Below are positions 1-12,349 of a DNA stretch of 64,000 bases, piece by piece. The stretch covers positions 38,247,221-38,311,220 of the forward strand of contig JAHLJT010009419.1 of the NCBI GenBank assembly GCA_031308135.1, given 5' to 3'. The notes below the pieces were generated by a model, which saw nothing but the letters and a program-made list of their open reading frames with translations, was not told the DNA's origin and did not search any database. Position 1 is the stretch's first letter; every line of letters starts with the position of its first letter. Origin of the DNA: Acheta domesticus. Lineage: Eukaryota > Arthropoda > Insecta > Orthoptera > Gryllidae. Position numbers and translations under genes: made by a program.

Positions 1-56
1 GGAAGTTCAAAGGGCACCGACGCGCCGCCGCGGACCAGTGAACCCGTGAGGCAGAG

Positions 57-1177
57 CGGGTCGGAGGCGGGTCGGAGGCGGGTCGGAGGCGGGTCGGAGG
101 CGGGTCGGAGGCGGGTCGGAGGCGGGTCGGAGGCGGGTCGGAGGCGGGTCGGAGGCGGGTCGGAGGCGGGTCGGAGGCGGGTCGGAGGCGGGTCGGAGGC
201 GGGTCGGAGGCGGGTCGGAGGCGGGTCGGAGGCGGGTCGGAGGCGGGTCGGAGGCGGGTCGGAGGCGGGTCGGAGGCGGGTCGGAGGCGGGTCGGAGGCG
301 GGTCGGAGGCGGGTCGGAGGCGGGTCGGAGGCGGGTCGGAGGCGGGTCGGAGGCGGGTCGGAGGCGGGTCGGAGGCGGGTCGGAGGCGGGTCGGAGGCGG
401 GTCGGAGGCGGGTCGGAGGCGGGTCGGAGGCGGGTCGGAGGCGGGTCGGAGGCGGGTCGGAGGCGGGTCGGAGGCGGGTCGGAGGCGGGTCGGAGGCGGG
501 TCGGAGGCGGGTCGGAGGCGGGTCGGAGGCGGGTCGGAGGCGGGTCGGAGGCGGGTCGGAGGCGGGTCGGAGGCGGGTCGGAGGCGGGTCGGAGGCGGGT
601 CGGAGGCGGGTCGGAGGCGGGTCGGAGGCGGGTCGGAGGCGGGTCGGAGGCGGGTCGGAGGCGGGTCGGAGGCGGGTCGGAGGCGGGTCGGAGGCGGGTC
701 GGAGGCGGGTCGGAGGCGGGTCGGAGGCGGGTCGGAGGCGGGTCGGAGGCGGGTCGGAGGCGGGTCGGAGGCGGGTCGGAGGCGGGTCGGAGGCGGGTCG
801 GAGGCGGGTCGGAGGCGGGTCGGAGGCGGGTCGGAGGCGGGTCGGAGGCGGGTCGGAGGCGGGTCGGAGGCGGGTCGGAGGCGGGTCGGAGGCGGGTCGG
901 AGGCGGGTCGGAGGCGGGTCGGAGGCGGGTCGGAGGCGGGTCGGAGGCGGGTCGGAGGCGGGTCGGAGGCGGGTCGGAGGCGGGTCGGAGGCGGGTCGGA
1001 GGCGGGTCGGAGGCGGGTCGGAGGCGGGTCGGAGGCGGGTCGGAGGCGGGTCGGAGGCGGGTCGGAGGCGGGTCGGAGGCGGGTCGGAGGCGGGTCGGAG
1101 GCGGGTCGGAGGCGGGTCGGAGGCGGGTCGGAGGCGGGTCGGAGGCGGGTCGGAGGCGGGTCGGAGGCGGGTCGGAG
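57..1177. repeat. 11-bp GC-rich minisatellite, about 102 copies
   Basis: A perfect head-to-tail array of the 11-base unit CGGGTCGGAGG runs for about 1.12 kb without a visible substitution. It is strongly strand-asymmetric, with G runs on the + strand and C runs on the opposite strand. Because 11 is not a multiple of 3, the reading frame repeats every 33 bases; no frame meets a stop, so a long artificial ORF (SEAGRRRVGGG)n covers it. I treat it as non-coding satellite DNA. Confidence 0.97.
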
Positions 1178-1240
1178 ACGGTTCGGTGGCGGGGCGGAGG
1201 CGGGGCGGAGGCGAGGCGGAGGCGGGTCGGGTGGGTCGGA
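1178..1240. repeat. Degenerate edge of the 11-bp minisatellite
   Basis: The unit decays over a few copies (GGAGACGGTT, GGTGGCGGGG, GGAGGCGAGG) into unique sequence. The sharp change from a perfect array to degenerate units is typical of an expansion with a frayed edge. Confidence 0.8.
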
Positions 1241-4200
1241 AGTCAGCCCGAGGTCGGTCGGAAGCCAGTTGGCGGGCGGTAGGGGTGGAACGTGCGGAGG
1301 GTATGGGAAAGAGGGAGAAGGGCATGACGGGGAATCCGTAGGCGGGGAGGAGTCCGGAGTAGATGTGGAGCAGGGTTAGAAGTAACAGTGGTGGAGGCGA
1401 GGTTGCTTCGCAAGCGGTAAAACAGGATAGAAAAAGGAGATGAAAAATCTGAGAAGATGGAAGGGCAGGGACGTGGTTTTGAAATGGGAAGGGGGGAGGC
1501 AGAGTGAGTGAAAGTAGATGAAACCGGGGCGGCACCAGGAGCGAGAAGGGCGGGGGCTGTCACAGAGGGCGCGCCCAGGGGCGCTTTGGGATCCTGCGGA
1601 GGGATCAGCCGAAGACAGGCCCGTCGCGGGAGGAAACGTAATAAAAACCTGATGTACAAGAGAGACGGGCTGCAGCAGCTGGATTTTCAATGGGTAATTG
1701 GGCGTAGATATCCTTCTCGGACAGATGTTTTACGGCATTTGGAAATGCGCTGACATGTGACAAGGAAACAAAAGTTTGCAAGGCAAATAAAGAAATGAAC
1801 GCGTGAGATAGTCTAGAATAAGAAAGAGTAAGAAAATGAAGGGGCAGCATAAGACGAAACAACAAAGGTGAGAGAGATAGCAAAAAACGGGAAAGAGATT
1901 GAAGAGAGTCAAGGTTAGAGAAACAGCATTGTTTGGAAACAAAATTGGACGCAGATACGAGTGCTCGTACGTATTTTATTATGTTTGGGAGGAAGCTTTG
2001 CGTAGGGTTTGAGCTAAATTGAAGTTCCGATACAGGAAAGACGGAAAGTTCGAGACCGAAAGAGAGAAGTAATCTATTGCTTAAAGTAGAACGAGGGTAA
2101 ACACAACGAAATAACACGGTAATACTAGCACGAACACAATAATGAATTAATAACATCGCATAAAATTTCGATAATCAGTGTGTTACTAGGAGGTGAAATG
2201 CATACAGGTGTAGTCTGGTATTTCTGGGCGAGAAACTGCCATGAGTGCGGTGACTTGCGTGGAGGAACGACAACAAAAAACGGTGAAAGATTCTACGTGA
2301 GAACTTTGAATTACGAAAGTTGTGGAAGGCTAGTCAAACGAAAAAGGTGAAGACCCGGACCGGTTGCCGTAAGCAGGGACAACGGTCGCCGGTGAAGTCG
2401 CCAGGAAGAAGCAAAGGCCACGGGCTGCGGAAACCCCAGTGGTCCAGTCGCACTGCGAGTCGTCCAGGCGAGATTGTCGCGGGAAAGGCACTTAGTCGCC
2501 TAATCCACTTCGCTCTTCTACTCCCGAGGCGACTGGAAAGCGTCGTCAAGTGCGCCAAGTGCTGCGCTGGCGAGCGAGATGTAGCTTTGCGCGTGAAGTT
2601 GAGAAGAGGGGGAGGGGAAGGGCACAAAGGGAATGAATGTCTTGGGATATGGCAGGCGAGGAGGATCGTATAACGAGACAACGCAGCATGAAACTCTAAA
2701 GGAAATTGAATAGAAGACGCTGTTATTTCCGAAAGAGTGTGCGTGTATGTGCGCGAGAATGTATATATTTATGTTATGAATACCTATATCCACATATGTG
2801 GCTATACATATTCTTTCCTACCAAATAGGTATACGTATGTGTATGTCTTACTACGCATGCGGATATCTTGACTTCATGCCTTTTAACGACTCTAAAAGTA
2901 AGTGTCAAACATTCACGAATAAAAATAAACTAGGCTGGGGTCTACGTGATTTCCATAAACACTTTTAAACTTGTCAAAACTAAACAGTAGTTGCATCAAA
3001 AAATTAATAACTACCGATAAAGCGAACTAGTCTCAGACTCACTTATTTCCGATAATTAATTGTTCTCGAAAATCATCAACTTTTGATATTTGAACTTTAT
3101 ACCAATCAACTGCCGAATCTTGTGTTACAGCCTTTCATCCAAAGGTATTCTTTCAAATAGCATTCTGTTGGACGTAAAAATAGTTTGTCTCTACGAAAGG
3201 TCAATGGTTTCATTACTTACTGGTGAATTTCATTTTCGTATTGTAAGCCCAACGAAACAAAAAAGTACTTCTTCGATAATGAAATAAAGCTCGATATAAA
3301 ATTTTACTTTGGAACTATTTTATAGAGGCAATGAAAGATGTTTAAGCAAGAGTAGAGAATAAATATAGTGAGGATATTCTCAAGTTGTGACACAGGTGAG
3401 AGAAGAGGCTGGCTGGCGGCATTCACATGAAAATGCTCGCGAGAGAAGAATAGGGGTCTTCAAAATAGTGAGCATGTAAGAACGTCACGTTGAGTTGCAG
3501 GTCAGATAGGTTGTGGGCAAGCAAAGAAGGAATTCACAAGGCCACGTGAACGTGAACCATGGTGAACCATGATGGCTTTGATGGTATTAGCGTCTCGATC
3601 TATTACGTGTGTTCAGCGCTGAAATATGATGCCGTTTTACAGGAGCGGATTCAGAGACAAATTTTTGGAGAGAAAAACATTTGTATACAAAATATTTTGG
3701 TCGAAAGTCAAGCTGGCCCTCCTCTACTTCCTCGCACTGCCATTAATTATATCAAAATATGAAAATAATAATGTTGAGGTGGTCCAGTAATGATAAAGTT
3801 TATATGACGGGTTCGATAGGCCGCCTATACAGGATCTCGGCGGTGAAATATTTACGTATGTTATTATCTATTATTTCCTTCGTGGGATTGAGAATATTCC
3901 TTGCTGTTGCGGAGGAATAATAATAATACTTCCTTCCATAGAATAATATATACCATTTAGTATATTCGGCAAATAACATGCATAGAAACAACAAAAACAG
4001 TTGTAAATAACATTCCAATTTCAAAAGAAGTACGAACAAAATAATATTACGAATTCTTTGTGGTTAGTTTGACAATTATTTAGTACTCCCTCCCTTAATG
4101 CATGCATGGCCATCTACCCTTTTGAATATTAATTTAATTCTCATTGAAAAAAATTGATCTTCCTACACGAGGTAAAAATGGAAAAATGTCCCGCTTCTTT

Positions 4201-5229
4201 ACTTTCCTTTCGTAGAATGGCTGCATTCTTGGCCGTCGCCCTGGGTTTGTTTCACTTCTTTTTCATTGGTTTTGTTCCGCGCTGATATGTCCATTCTTCT
4301 ATATGCGCACTTATATTTTCCCTTTAATTTCAAACTTTCCTTAATACTTATTCATTAGACAGTCATTATTGATTCATGGCGTTACCACCACGTATTCAAA
4401 ACTGTCGCATTCAAATTATAAGTTTCAATTTCAATTCTACCTTAGTAACATAGAAAATTACCATCCTGACATCCAATCGTCACAGCGTTTAAGTATCGTC
4501 TCCTCGTTTGTTCATTCTGTGCACCCTTCATTTTCACTAGGGCTCAGAGCGAACTAGTACAGACACGCGTTTCTTCTTGCTTCTCAGGCGCATGATATTC
4601 AATTACTCAAACATATCTATTTTATGATTGGTCACTCACGTTTACGTACTTTATCTGTTTATTCTCTGATTCTTGTTCTAATCATTTTACTAATTTATTT
4701 TCACCCCCACGGAATTTGCTTACGTGTCCTTGCATGGTTTTAACTTATCACAATATTTTCTATTTTCCCCGCTATCGTTTATGACCACATTCCCGCGTAT
4801 TATTTTTAATGTTTCGTTTCTTTGTTTTTTTGCCTGCCCTCCATTGTTACTATTGTATTTACTTTTATTATGCATTACGCAGTTTACACTTGTTTTTCCT
4901 TGAGATAATCTATCACAAATGTGCCATCTTACAGAATATGTAGAATGACGCAGGATAAACCCAGCTCATGTTGGGGATCAATGTTATTCGTTTTAATGTT
5001 TATACCGAAAAAATGTTTCTTGAAAGTTTCGTGACAAGTTAAAATCAATACTTACTGAAAAAGTTTGGGAGGGGAAATTTATCTCATTTCCCTCCTCGAG
5101 TATCTGCGCCTACGTTTTACAATACACAAGTTGGAAAAGCATGGTGAAAAAGATGAGCGCGTGCTATCGAGAGGCTAGAAAATGCTACGTGATGAATCAG
5201 AAACTTTTAAATAGAGTGACACCTCAATC
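1241..5229. other. Non-coding stretch, no gene recognised
   Basis: The first part (1241-2000) is purine-rich on the + strand. A modestly GC-rich patch lies at about 2340-2660. The rest is AT-rich with scattered stops. Short ORFs here show no recognisable domain. It lies upstream of the first visible ALP exon and may be part of an upstream intron of that gene. Confidence 0.6.
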
Positions 5230-5556
5230 GCCTAGCAGAGAAAAGTGAAGAGGCAGGAAGATGCTTTAGAGTGCATAAGAAGAAATGGAAGGGCGGCGCA
5301 AGTTGCTAGGACATGAGAGAATCGGAGAGGATAAGATAGAAAGGATGCGAGGAAGCATGGAAAGTCATCAAGGGTGTGAGTGTGAGAAGGGATGAGACAG
5401 AATAAGATGATAGAGAACTGGAGGTATTTGAAGAGAATAGGACAGGATAGGAGGAGGCCTGAAAGGGCGAGGAGGTTTGAGTGATAAAGAGTATTAGATG
5501 TATGACGGGGCATGAAGGGGTAGTGGGAGATGAGGCGAAGGGTGGCGGCGTGAAGG
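5230..5556. repeat. Purine-rich low-complexity tract (left arm)
   Basis: The + strand is almost all G and A for about 320 bases. It mirrors the pyrimidine tract at 5811-6300 across a GC-rich core. No long exact repeat unit is seen. Confidence 0.75.
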
Positions 5557-5810
5557 GGTGGCCGCGGCAAGGGTGAACGGGGAGGGTGTCTTTGAATTCG
5601 CGTCCCATGCTCGCGCGCAGAAATATTTAAAGCTTTCAGAAGTTGGTTTTAACACCTGCGCTTTCCCACCCTTCTGCAGCGCTCGCAGTGACGGGCTATT
5701 AAGGATTAGCACGGGCTCCCTCGAGGCTTTCCCGCACCTTGGGCTCGCCCGCCGCTTTCGGCTTTCGGCAGCGGCGCTGACACTTCTACATCGGTTCACA
5801 AGCTCAGAAC

Positions 5811-6300
5811 ACAGCCCCTCCTTTCCATCCCTCTTCCCTATACCCCTCCCTTCCCTCTCTTATCCCCCTATTGCCCTTCAATAAGGCATTTTCCCCCTCC
5901 TTTTCCTCCTTTCCTCCGCATCCCTCCCATATATACCTTCCATTACCCTCCAATCCAGCGTCATTTCACCCTCCTTTCCCTCCTCCCTTCCTTCCTTCCT
6001 TCTACATCCTCTCATCTCTTTCACTCCTTACCATCTCGTTTTCTCCTTCCCTTCCCTTCTACTTCTTTCCCTCCTTTTCGTCGCTTCACTTTTTCTCCTC
6101 GCCTTCCCATTTTCTCTCCTTTGTTCTTCCCTTCTTCTTCCCCCTTTTCTCACTTCCTTCTCTATTTTCCTTTTTTCCACTCCTTCCCCTTCTCTGTTAC
6201 CTCTCCTCCTTTCTTTCCTTCTCTTCTTTGTTTTTCAATATTTACCCCCTCCCTTTCCTCCTTATCCCTCCTCTTCCTCCCTTCATCGCTCTCCCCACTC
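5811..6300. repeat. Pyrimidine-rich low-complexity tract (right arm)
   Basis: The + strand is almost entirely C and T (TCCCTCTTCC-like) for about 490 bases. ORFs here give only Ser/Phe/Pro/Leu-rich artefacts. It forms the opposite-skew partner of 5230-5556. Confidence 0.8.
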
Positions 6301-6394
6301 AGTGCCTCTGACGGCAGAGCGCCTGCGGTTGCGGCCGCCCGCCCCACTCCGCTCGGCTGTTCATCAACGGCGCTGCGGCCGCGCCACGGGCCAC

Positions 6395-6462
6395 GGCTGC
6401 GCCACACGCGCCACCGCCACAGCACGCCACGCCATGGCACGCCACGCCACGCCACGGCAACA
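6395..6462. repeat. Short GCCAC/CACGC tandem repeat
   Basis: A run of about a dozen imperfect CACGC/GCCAC units sits in a GC-rich patch (6300-6480) that closes the pyrimidine tract. No coding signal. Confidence 0.7.
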
Positions 6463-6479
6463 ATTGCGCCCACGCCTCT

Positions 6480-7284
6480 TCAAAGTCTCTGGCCCACGCG
6501 TGCGCGTGTTTTTCCCGCTTTTGTTCTTTGGTCATTGTGACGTTTCGGAGGGCTCGGTTACGTTTTCACTGAATTATTTCTGGTTTTTTATTACACCGCG
6601 TATTTTGTGTGTTTCCCTTGTGCGTCACAAGCTAATTTTAATAACAGTTAAATAATTCCTTTGAATCTTCAGTAATATCATACAAATCGACCCTTTCGAT
6701 TAACAAAGTTTCAAACAACAACGCAGTTTTTTGGAATAAATTGTCGAAGTTTCATCTATCCACCCATTCAAACATCTCTCCTTATACAGTAAAAATGTTT
6801 TTATGATAACTACTTGTCCACAGATTATTGCATGAGTATATTATACTTGTAGCAGACGTCAGATAGAACTTTACCAAACTAGCAACTCATTTTCTTTGAT
6901 TTTGTAAGTTAATTTTTGTCATTCCAATATGTCCAATTATACTTTTCTTTTGCCATGTTCACCACTTTAGATAAGTTTTATTCCCTAAGATAGGGTGGCT
7001 GACTCTCGTTATATTCTTAATTTGTATTAAAACTAACTAAAAAATGAAAGTTAGTCTCCGTAGATCACTTCAAATTTTGTGTTGCTGCCTCCTGCACTAA
7101 AAGGGTCAATACAGTAATCGCGTGTTCCCATGTGCCTCTCCATCTGTTCCTCACGGATGGACCTCTTCTGAGCCACAATTCGGTGAGAGAGACGAGTCAC
7201 GCCTAAATGTGCTGTTGAAGGACTAACAGTTTCTTTGGATGCATTCAGAACATTCTATGAGAATCCTCGGAAACACTGTACTGG
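6480..7284. other. AT-rich non-coding stretch
   Basis: Nothing recognisable: no ORF of note, no tandem repeat, no mobile-element ends that I can see. Confidence 0.6.
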
Positions 7285-7718
7285 AAGGGGTGGCTCAGGG
7301 TATCTGCTGATGTAATTGCAATGCTTCTGACAGGGAGGTGCTCGGTTCAAGTCCCGACGGTGGCAAGATTTTAGACACTAGCTAGATGGGTCGAGTTTAG
7401 TCACTGTCTGAAGGAGAATTCTAGCGGTCGGCTGCTGCTAGTGAATGGATCACGGACTGCGCGCAATCTTACCTTTCTCTTCCTTGTCCATTCACAACCT
7501 TTACTTATACACACTTACACTTACAAGCCCTACACTACCACACATGCCGGGAGACCGGTCGGGGGCTTAGAGCTTGTCCCGGTTGGGGCGGTGCCCCGCT
7601 GATGGGAGATACCTGGTTGGAGAAAATTCCGCTAGCCGACGGGTAGGTCGGCGCCGAATCTCTGCATCCTGCTGGGGAAGATCACCACCTCACCCCGAGA
7701 AAAAAACATACACTACAC
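7285..7718 (+). mobile_element. tRNA-derived SINE, family I, full-length copy
   Basis: The head carries an RNA polymerase III box A-like motif (GTGGCTCAGGGT, about 7290-7301) and a box B (GGTTCAAGTCC, 7344-7354), the layout of a tRNA-derived SINE. The body contains GGAGAATTCTAGCGG and a CACACATGCCGGGAGACCGG core, and ends in an A-rich tail followed by CATACACTACAC. The same body recurs at 12709-13161 (-), 20497-20665 (-), 36901-37287 (+), 38738-39140 (-), 40494-40831 (+) and 50928-51093 (+). This copy lacks the middle piece (GATCGGTAGTTTTC and its surroundings) that several others keep, so it has an internal deletion after GGTCGGCTGC. I could not confirm target-site duplications. Confidence 0.85.
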
Positions 7719-9599
7719 TTTCTTAATTAATATTCTTAGCATTTGACGTGCGCGCAATCACTAGTCAATCAGTCAATCAATCAAACAAACAATGTGTTGG
7801 GTGAGGTAAAATACCTAAATTTCATTAAGGAGACTTTAAAGCACCTACGATCAATAGCTCATTTGATTCCTCTAGACCAGACAAACTTATTAATATTTCT
7901 TTAACCTAATATTTCTAGAATATTTTGGACGAAATTAGAATAAAACCAATTTGCGGTGCTTTCGATACACCTACCCTTAGTGGCAAAACGCTAGATATTT
8001 CTATAATGCATAATACGATTCGTTAAGACTTGATTAATCAGATTTACAATATCTAAATCTAATTTTGTAATAAAATATATTTTAATGGTATTTGTATCGA
8101 TACTTTTTCATCTACATTGTACATTTCTTTGCCCAAGGATGGACAACTATATGCTCAAAGTTTATTTTAATCTTAAACTTACAATGCACGAATAAATATT
8201 TTAACATGCAAGTATGAGCTGGAGAGGCCACAATTAACTAGTATTCAGTGTACTGCCAACTATTTTGATTTAATTAAATCTGAAAATCATTCAGTAAATC
8301 CACTATCAAGGTGACTATCAGAAAAGAACATTTCCATTGTGAAATTCATGTCCATATTTAAGTATTTCTAACTTATGTGATATTTTTATTATGTATTATT
8401 TAGATAAGGATGAATAGAATTTATAAAACTGAACGTAATCTGCGGTATTATTTACAGATATATAGAAGGTCACAATTATTATGTGTGTTTCACAGGAACG
8501 TACATTTATTTTATTCATAATTTTAAACACGGTTCTTAATGTTTGCTACGGTATCTCTTCGTCACCTGCGGATGACAAAACGTTTTACCTACTCTCGTTG
8601 GTAGCTGCAATCTGTTTAAAATTTCTTTACTGTGAACTTAAGACATGACAATAATTGCCGGCTAAGTTAGTATATATTATTTTCCTACATATGTAATCCG
8701 TACCATTAGAAATTAAATTATTTCCGATATCTATCATCACGAAATTGTTGGCTTCTTTGAAGCGTTTTAATAAACTTCTGTCATATTTAGTGATTACGAA
8801 TTTGTAATTTTGATATAAACTCGTTAAATGATGATGTAACTCAAGCTTTAACTCTCGGGGTGAAATAAAACATGCAGTGGTGATTGTTATAACCGCAACA
8901 TTATTGAAGCCCTACGGGAAAATGCAGCTCCATTAAAAACAAAAAGCATACTTTTTAAAATATTAATGATGATTCTTTCTTTGACACACCAAAATTGTAA
9001 AAATGTTATATTGCTTAATTAGCATTTTAGGACTGACTAAGACAGATTCCATTTCCGTTGATCTCTATTGAAATACAATGTTAATTTACATTGTATTAAG
9101 AACACAGTTCTATGAGAATAAATCACGAACATACAGAAAACGTTTGTTAGTACCATTCTCAGTCTGCGTTTTCAATGCTGTGCAGTATCAAATCAGATGA
9201 TTAATGTTCTTCATTACATCATGTAATTTGAATTGTTTTTATTGTAGTTTCTATTGTTCGTGGCGAATAACAATATAACTTTATTAAGGATTGAAAAGAA
9301 TAATTTTAACCTCAATAATCTAAATTAATAATTTCCAGGGCGCTCAAAGATTGAAAAACACTATGTAGACTCTAGACATGTGTGAGGGTTCTACCGTTTC
9401 GTCAGACCAGAAACTCGGATAAAATATAAAAGCAATTAAACAGTTTGAATTGGAACCGCAAAATCCAAATATTTGATTGTGTTATGCCGCCTATTCTCAT
9501 ACAGCGCGTACCGACTGAATTCTCGTGCTCAGTGCGTCACAGCTGATGTGATGCTCCGCAGTATGACTTCATGGAGGAGGTCGCCCGCCATTAAAAATT
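7719..9599. other. AT-rich non-coding stretch
   Basis: No coding region, tandem array or recognisable element ends. Short direct and inverted AT repeats only. Confidence 0.6.
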
Positions 9600-10325
9600 T
9601 CCTGGTCACGTGTTGCGTTATGGAATATCAACCTTTTTCTTTCTCGCTACAGAGTAGAGAGAACGTAATGTAATGCTGCGCAAAAACCAGCAAATATTTG
9701 GTAGAAATATTCTTATTACAGGGCCCTAATACAAAAAAGTGGATAAATCCATTTGCTAAATTCAGAAAAAAATCGAATAACACGTTGTGTAGCCGAAATC
9801 CATGTTTTGTTGGTTCTTGACGGCGAAAAATGGAATGACGGCAAAGTGACTTTGTCTGTCCGGCTGTCCGGCATGAACAACGCTAGCGGCTAAACCGTTC
9901 GGACGATTTTTTCCAAAACTGTTATTCCCTTATCGATTTGGTTGGTGTCGCGGTCCTTTGAATTTGAAACTGACATTTTAATTTTGGTAAATACTTTACA
10001 CAAAGCCTCTGAGACATTTTCAAATTTTTCAAAAAATTGACTCCATTGTTTATTAAATTTGGTTGTTGGATAATGTGAAGGATGTTTAAGAGAATCGTGT
10101 AAGTCTTATTTTCGTTGTAAACTGATTTTTCGAAAATTGCGAATTTTTTAAATTTTTTCGACGTCTTCCTACAATTTATGAAGATAGAGATTTTTTCCAT
10201 CAATGAAATCTGTTTCTTAACAAAATGAGATCAGGTACAATTTTTCGAAAGTTTGAATACGTTTCGCGTTATTTTGTGTGGAAATGCGGGCGAGAATGTA
10301 CATGCTGTTTTAGCACCTCTAGTTA
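9600..10325 (+). repeat. Unclassified interspersed repeat, family A (copy 1)
   Basis: The segment from TTTTTCTTTCTCGCTACAG to GCTGTTTTAGCACCTCTAG matches, in reverse complement, 22735-23470, and its first part matches 60965-61900. Shared landmarks are AACACGTTGTGTAGCC, CATGTTTTGTTGG, a short CTGTCCGGCTGTCCG run, GGCTAAACCGTTC and GTACATGCTGTTTTAGCAC. No transposase or reverse transcriptase is encoded, and no terminal repeats were found, so the class is unknown. A Helitron-like end was considered and not accepted. Confidence 0.75.
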
Positions 10326-11734
10326 TATTATTCTTACGTGCATAAAGTTTTGCGGTGTACAAACTCTACTATCTTATTGCTGTATATATGAAGACTGTTT
10401 TTTTAGATATTTAATTTATTGCAATATTATACAAAGGAAATTTTATGAACGTATACATCAAGAGATCATGAGGAAAGGTATAGACTGGAGTTTTTAATTT
10501 TAAGAAAAAAGAAGCCAATAATTAATGTAAGAAGAAAAAATAAAGCGAGGTATTGACGAAAAAGCAATTTCCTGTTGAGAAACGAAGCATGAATCTAGGG
10601 GAAGTAGTGATAATGTAGGATTTAGATTGTCACGCGCCGTCACTAGCTTTTCTGGTGTTTTACGCGCCGGACGCGAGCTCACTTTCATTGTGATTTTATT
10701 GTGTAATCAAAAATATATGGGCTTTAATTTCGTGTGTTTGATTCTGTTTCAATATTTTCTTACCTTGTAAGTGATATTTATATCTGTTTTTAATATTTTT
10801 TACTGTTAATTGTTTCCCTAACAAGGACAAACTACACTACTTTTCTAATAGGACACAACTAACTCTCAAGGGAAGTATCCTTGGCCTCTCTCCGTGAATT
10901 CGAAACCCTATATGTGTGGCCCATATTTTTAGGCTTTTAAAAATCCTTTTGGGATTTTCTGAGAAATACAATAAGCTTTTTAGGCCTTTTTCTAATAAAA
11001 TTATACAAATACACGTAATTTTCTATTTTGTATGAATTCACACAAATCCAAATTGATATGTTTCCTACGTATTAGACTTTAGGAATTTTTCAACAATCGC
11101 GCTAGTTACACCAGCAAAACAGACAAAATACAACAGAATAAACAAGGCACAAAATCGCAAAACAACACAAAACTCCTCGCCAGTATTTAGATTAGAAGAG
11201 AGACAACAACGGGAGAACCATCAGGGGTTTCCTAATTACGACCCTTCCGAGAACGTGCAAACTCATTAGCATTGTATTTCTGTTTCGTTGGAAGTGTTCG
11301 TCATTCGCGCCTTTCACTTGCTAGTCGCCAAAATCAAGCCTGCTAAGGTCGTATTTGGTTGAATTTCAATTGAAAGTAACGTCGCAACACGTGATAATTC
11401 CTTTTTCTAGTGATAATGTTAGTTGAAGAATTCGGAATATAATAACAAATTAAACAATTTTTAAATTTCAAGCACTTGACTTGTCAGGTACTCAATTCTC
11501 ATTTTATAGGTGCGTCAATAATCGAATTTAAGACTCCACCAGTATGGTTTCTCACTTGTGAGAGATCCGAGAGAAGCAGTAGTGAGCGTGGGAGACCCTG
11601 ATAGGTCCCTCGGCTCTCGATAAATGGCTGACAGAAGTGAATTGGAAGTCGGGATGAATGCTGGGAACGGACAAAAAAGTCTCGACCGAAAATAGTAGTT
11701 TATGATACCAGTGGTTAAAAGTGATCTTTTATTT
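10326..11734. other. AT-rich non-coding stretch
   Basis: No gene or element recognised. AT-rich with poly-T and poly-A runs. Confidence 0.6.
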
Positions 11735-12015
11735 TGTGAGTAGGAGAGTTTGCTGCACGACGTCTACAGGTCAAGTGGCGCAATCCTACAAGCAAAGTAA
11801 AATCACTTTTACTACGTGTGCCTTACACTAGTTTGTAGACAGCCCTACTGACGGTTTGTCCTTTCTGACTTTTGCTTATTTTGGTCCTTCCGGTCAGACA
11901 ATAGTATTTTTTTCTTTGTTGGATTCACAGATTTATCTGAACACTTGAGCATCTCACTTTCAGCACTAATGCTAAAAATCGTCTTTTAACACGCTCCGCA
12001 CGCCCTGAAAGAGCC
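11735..12015 (+). repeat. Diverged interspersed repeat, family D (copy 1)
   Basis: Collinear with 39150-39455 at clearly diverged identity. Shared blocks are GCAATCCTACAAGCAAAGTA / GCAACCCTACAAACAAAATA near the start and CAGCACTAATGCTAAAAAT / TAACACTAATGTTAAAAAT near the end. No coding capacity is visible. It lies about 140 bp before the first ALP exon. Confidence 0.65.
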
Positions 12016-12156
12016 GCTTTTAGTAGTGTGAGTCCAAAAAATAGCTATTATGACTCAGACATGAAATTATCAATTCATAAATAATGAACAAAATGTGTAA
12101 AAAGCAACAAATCGCAGCAGCGCTAATGGTCCTGTGTGTGGTGTGTGTGTGCGCAG

Positions 12157-12331
12157 ACGTACAACGCGGACGCGCAGGTGGGCGAGTCGTCGGCGTGCGC
12201 GACGGCGCTGCTGTGCGGCGTCAAGGCCAACCTGGAGACGGTGGGGCTGGACGCGCGCGGCCGCTTCGAGGACTGCGCCTCCAGCCTCAAGACGCGCGTG
12301 CCCTCCATCGCCACGTGGGCGCAGGCGCAGG
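12157..12331 (+). CDS. Alkaline phosphatase, internal exon with the nucleophile Ser
   Basis: This 175-base exon encodes 58 residues plus one base of a Gly codon. It starts TYNADAQV and contains GESSACATALLCGVKAN, the insect form of the ALP active-site block; Ser at residue 11 (codon 12187-12189) aligns with the phosphorylated nucleophile (Ser92 of human placental ALP, Ser102 of E. coli). Cys40 in FEDC aligns with the first Cys of the conserved Cys121-Cys183 disulfide. ALPs hydrolyse phosphate monoesters at a two-zinc, one-magnesium site; insect forms are usually GPI-anchored on the outer face of gut or tubule membranes. The acceptor is TGTGTGTGCGCAG and the donor is G|GTGAGC. All 58 codons end in G or C. 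Oddities: the Asp before the nucleophile is Glu, and the usual Pro before it is Gly. The upstream exons are not seen in the window. Confidence 0.93.
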
Positions 12332-12349
12332 GTGAGCACCACGACTGTA

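Noticed and set aside
57..1177. CRISPR-like array
   Set aside because: Direct tandem repeats without spacers in a eukaryotic context.
46..1341. 431-codon ORF (SEAGRRRVGGG)n
   Set aside because: It is the translation of an 11-bp satellite without stops; no conserved domain and no splice or promoter context.
2320..2681. ORFs in a modest GC-rich patch
   Set aside because: Open on both strands, unrecognisable and without supporting signals.
10290..10330. Helitron 3' end (hairpin followed by CTAGT)
   Set aside because: The stem is only four base pairs and the other copy ends CGAGT, which breaks the CTRR rule; no second end found.
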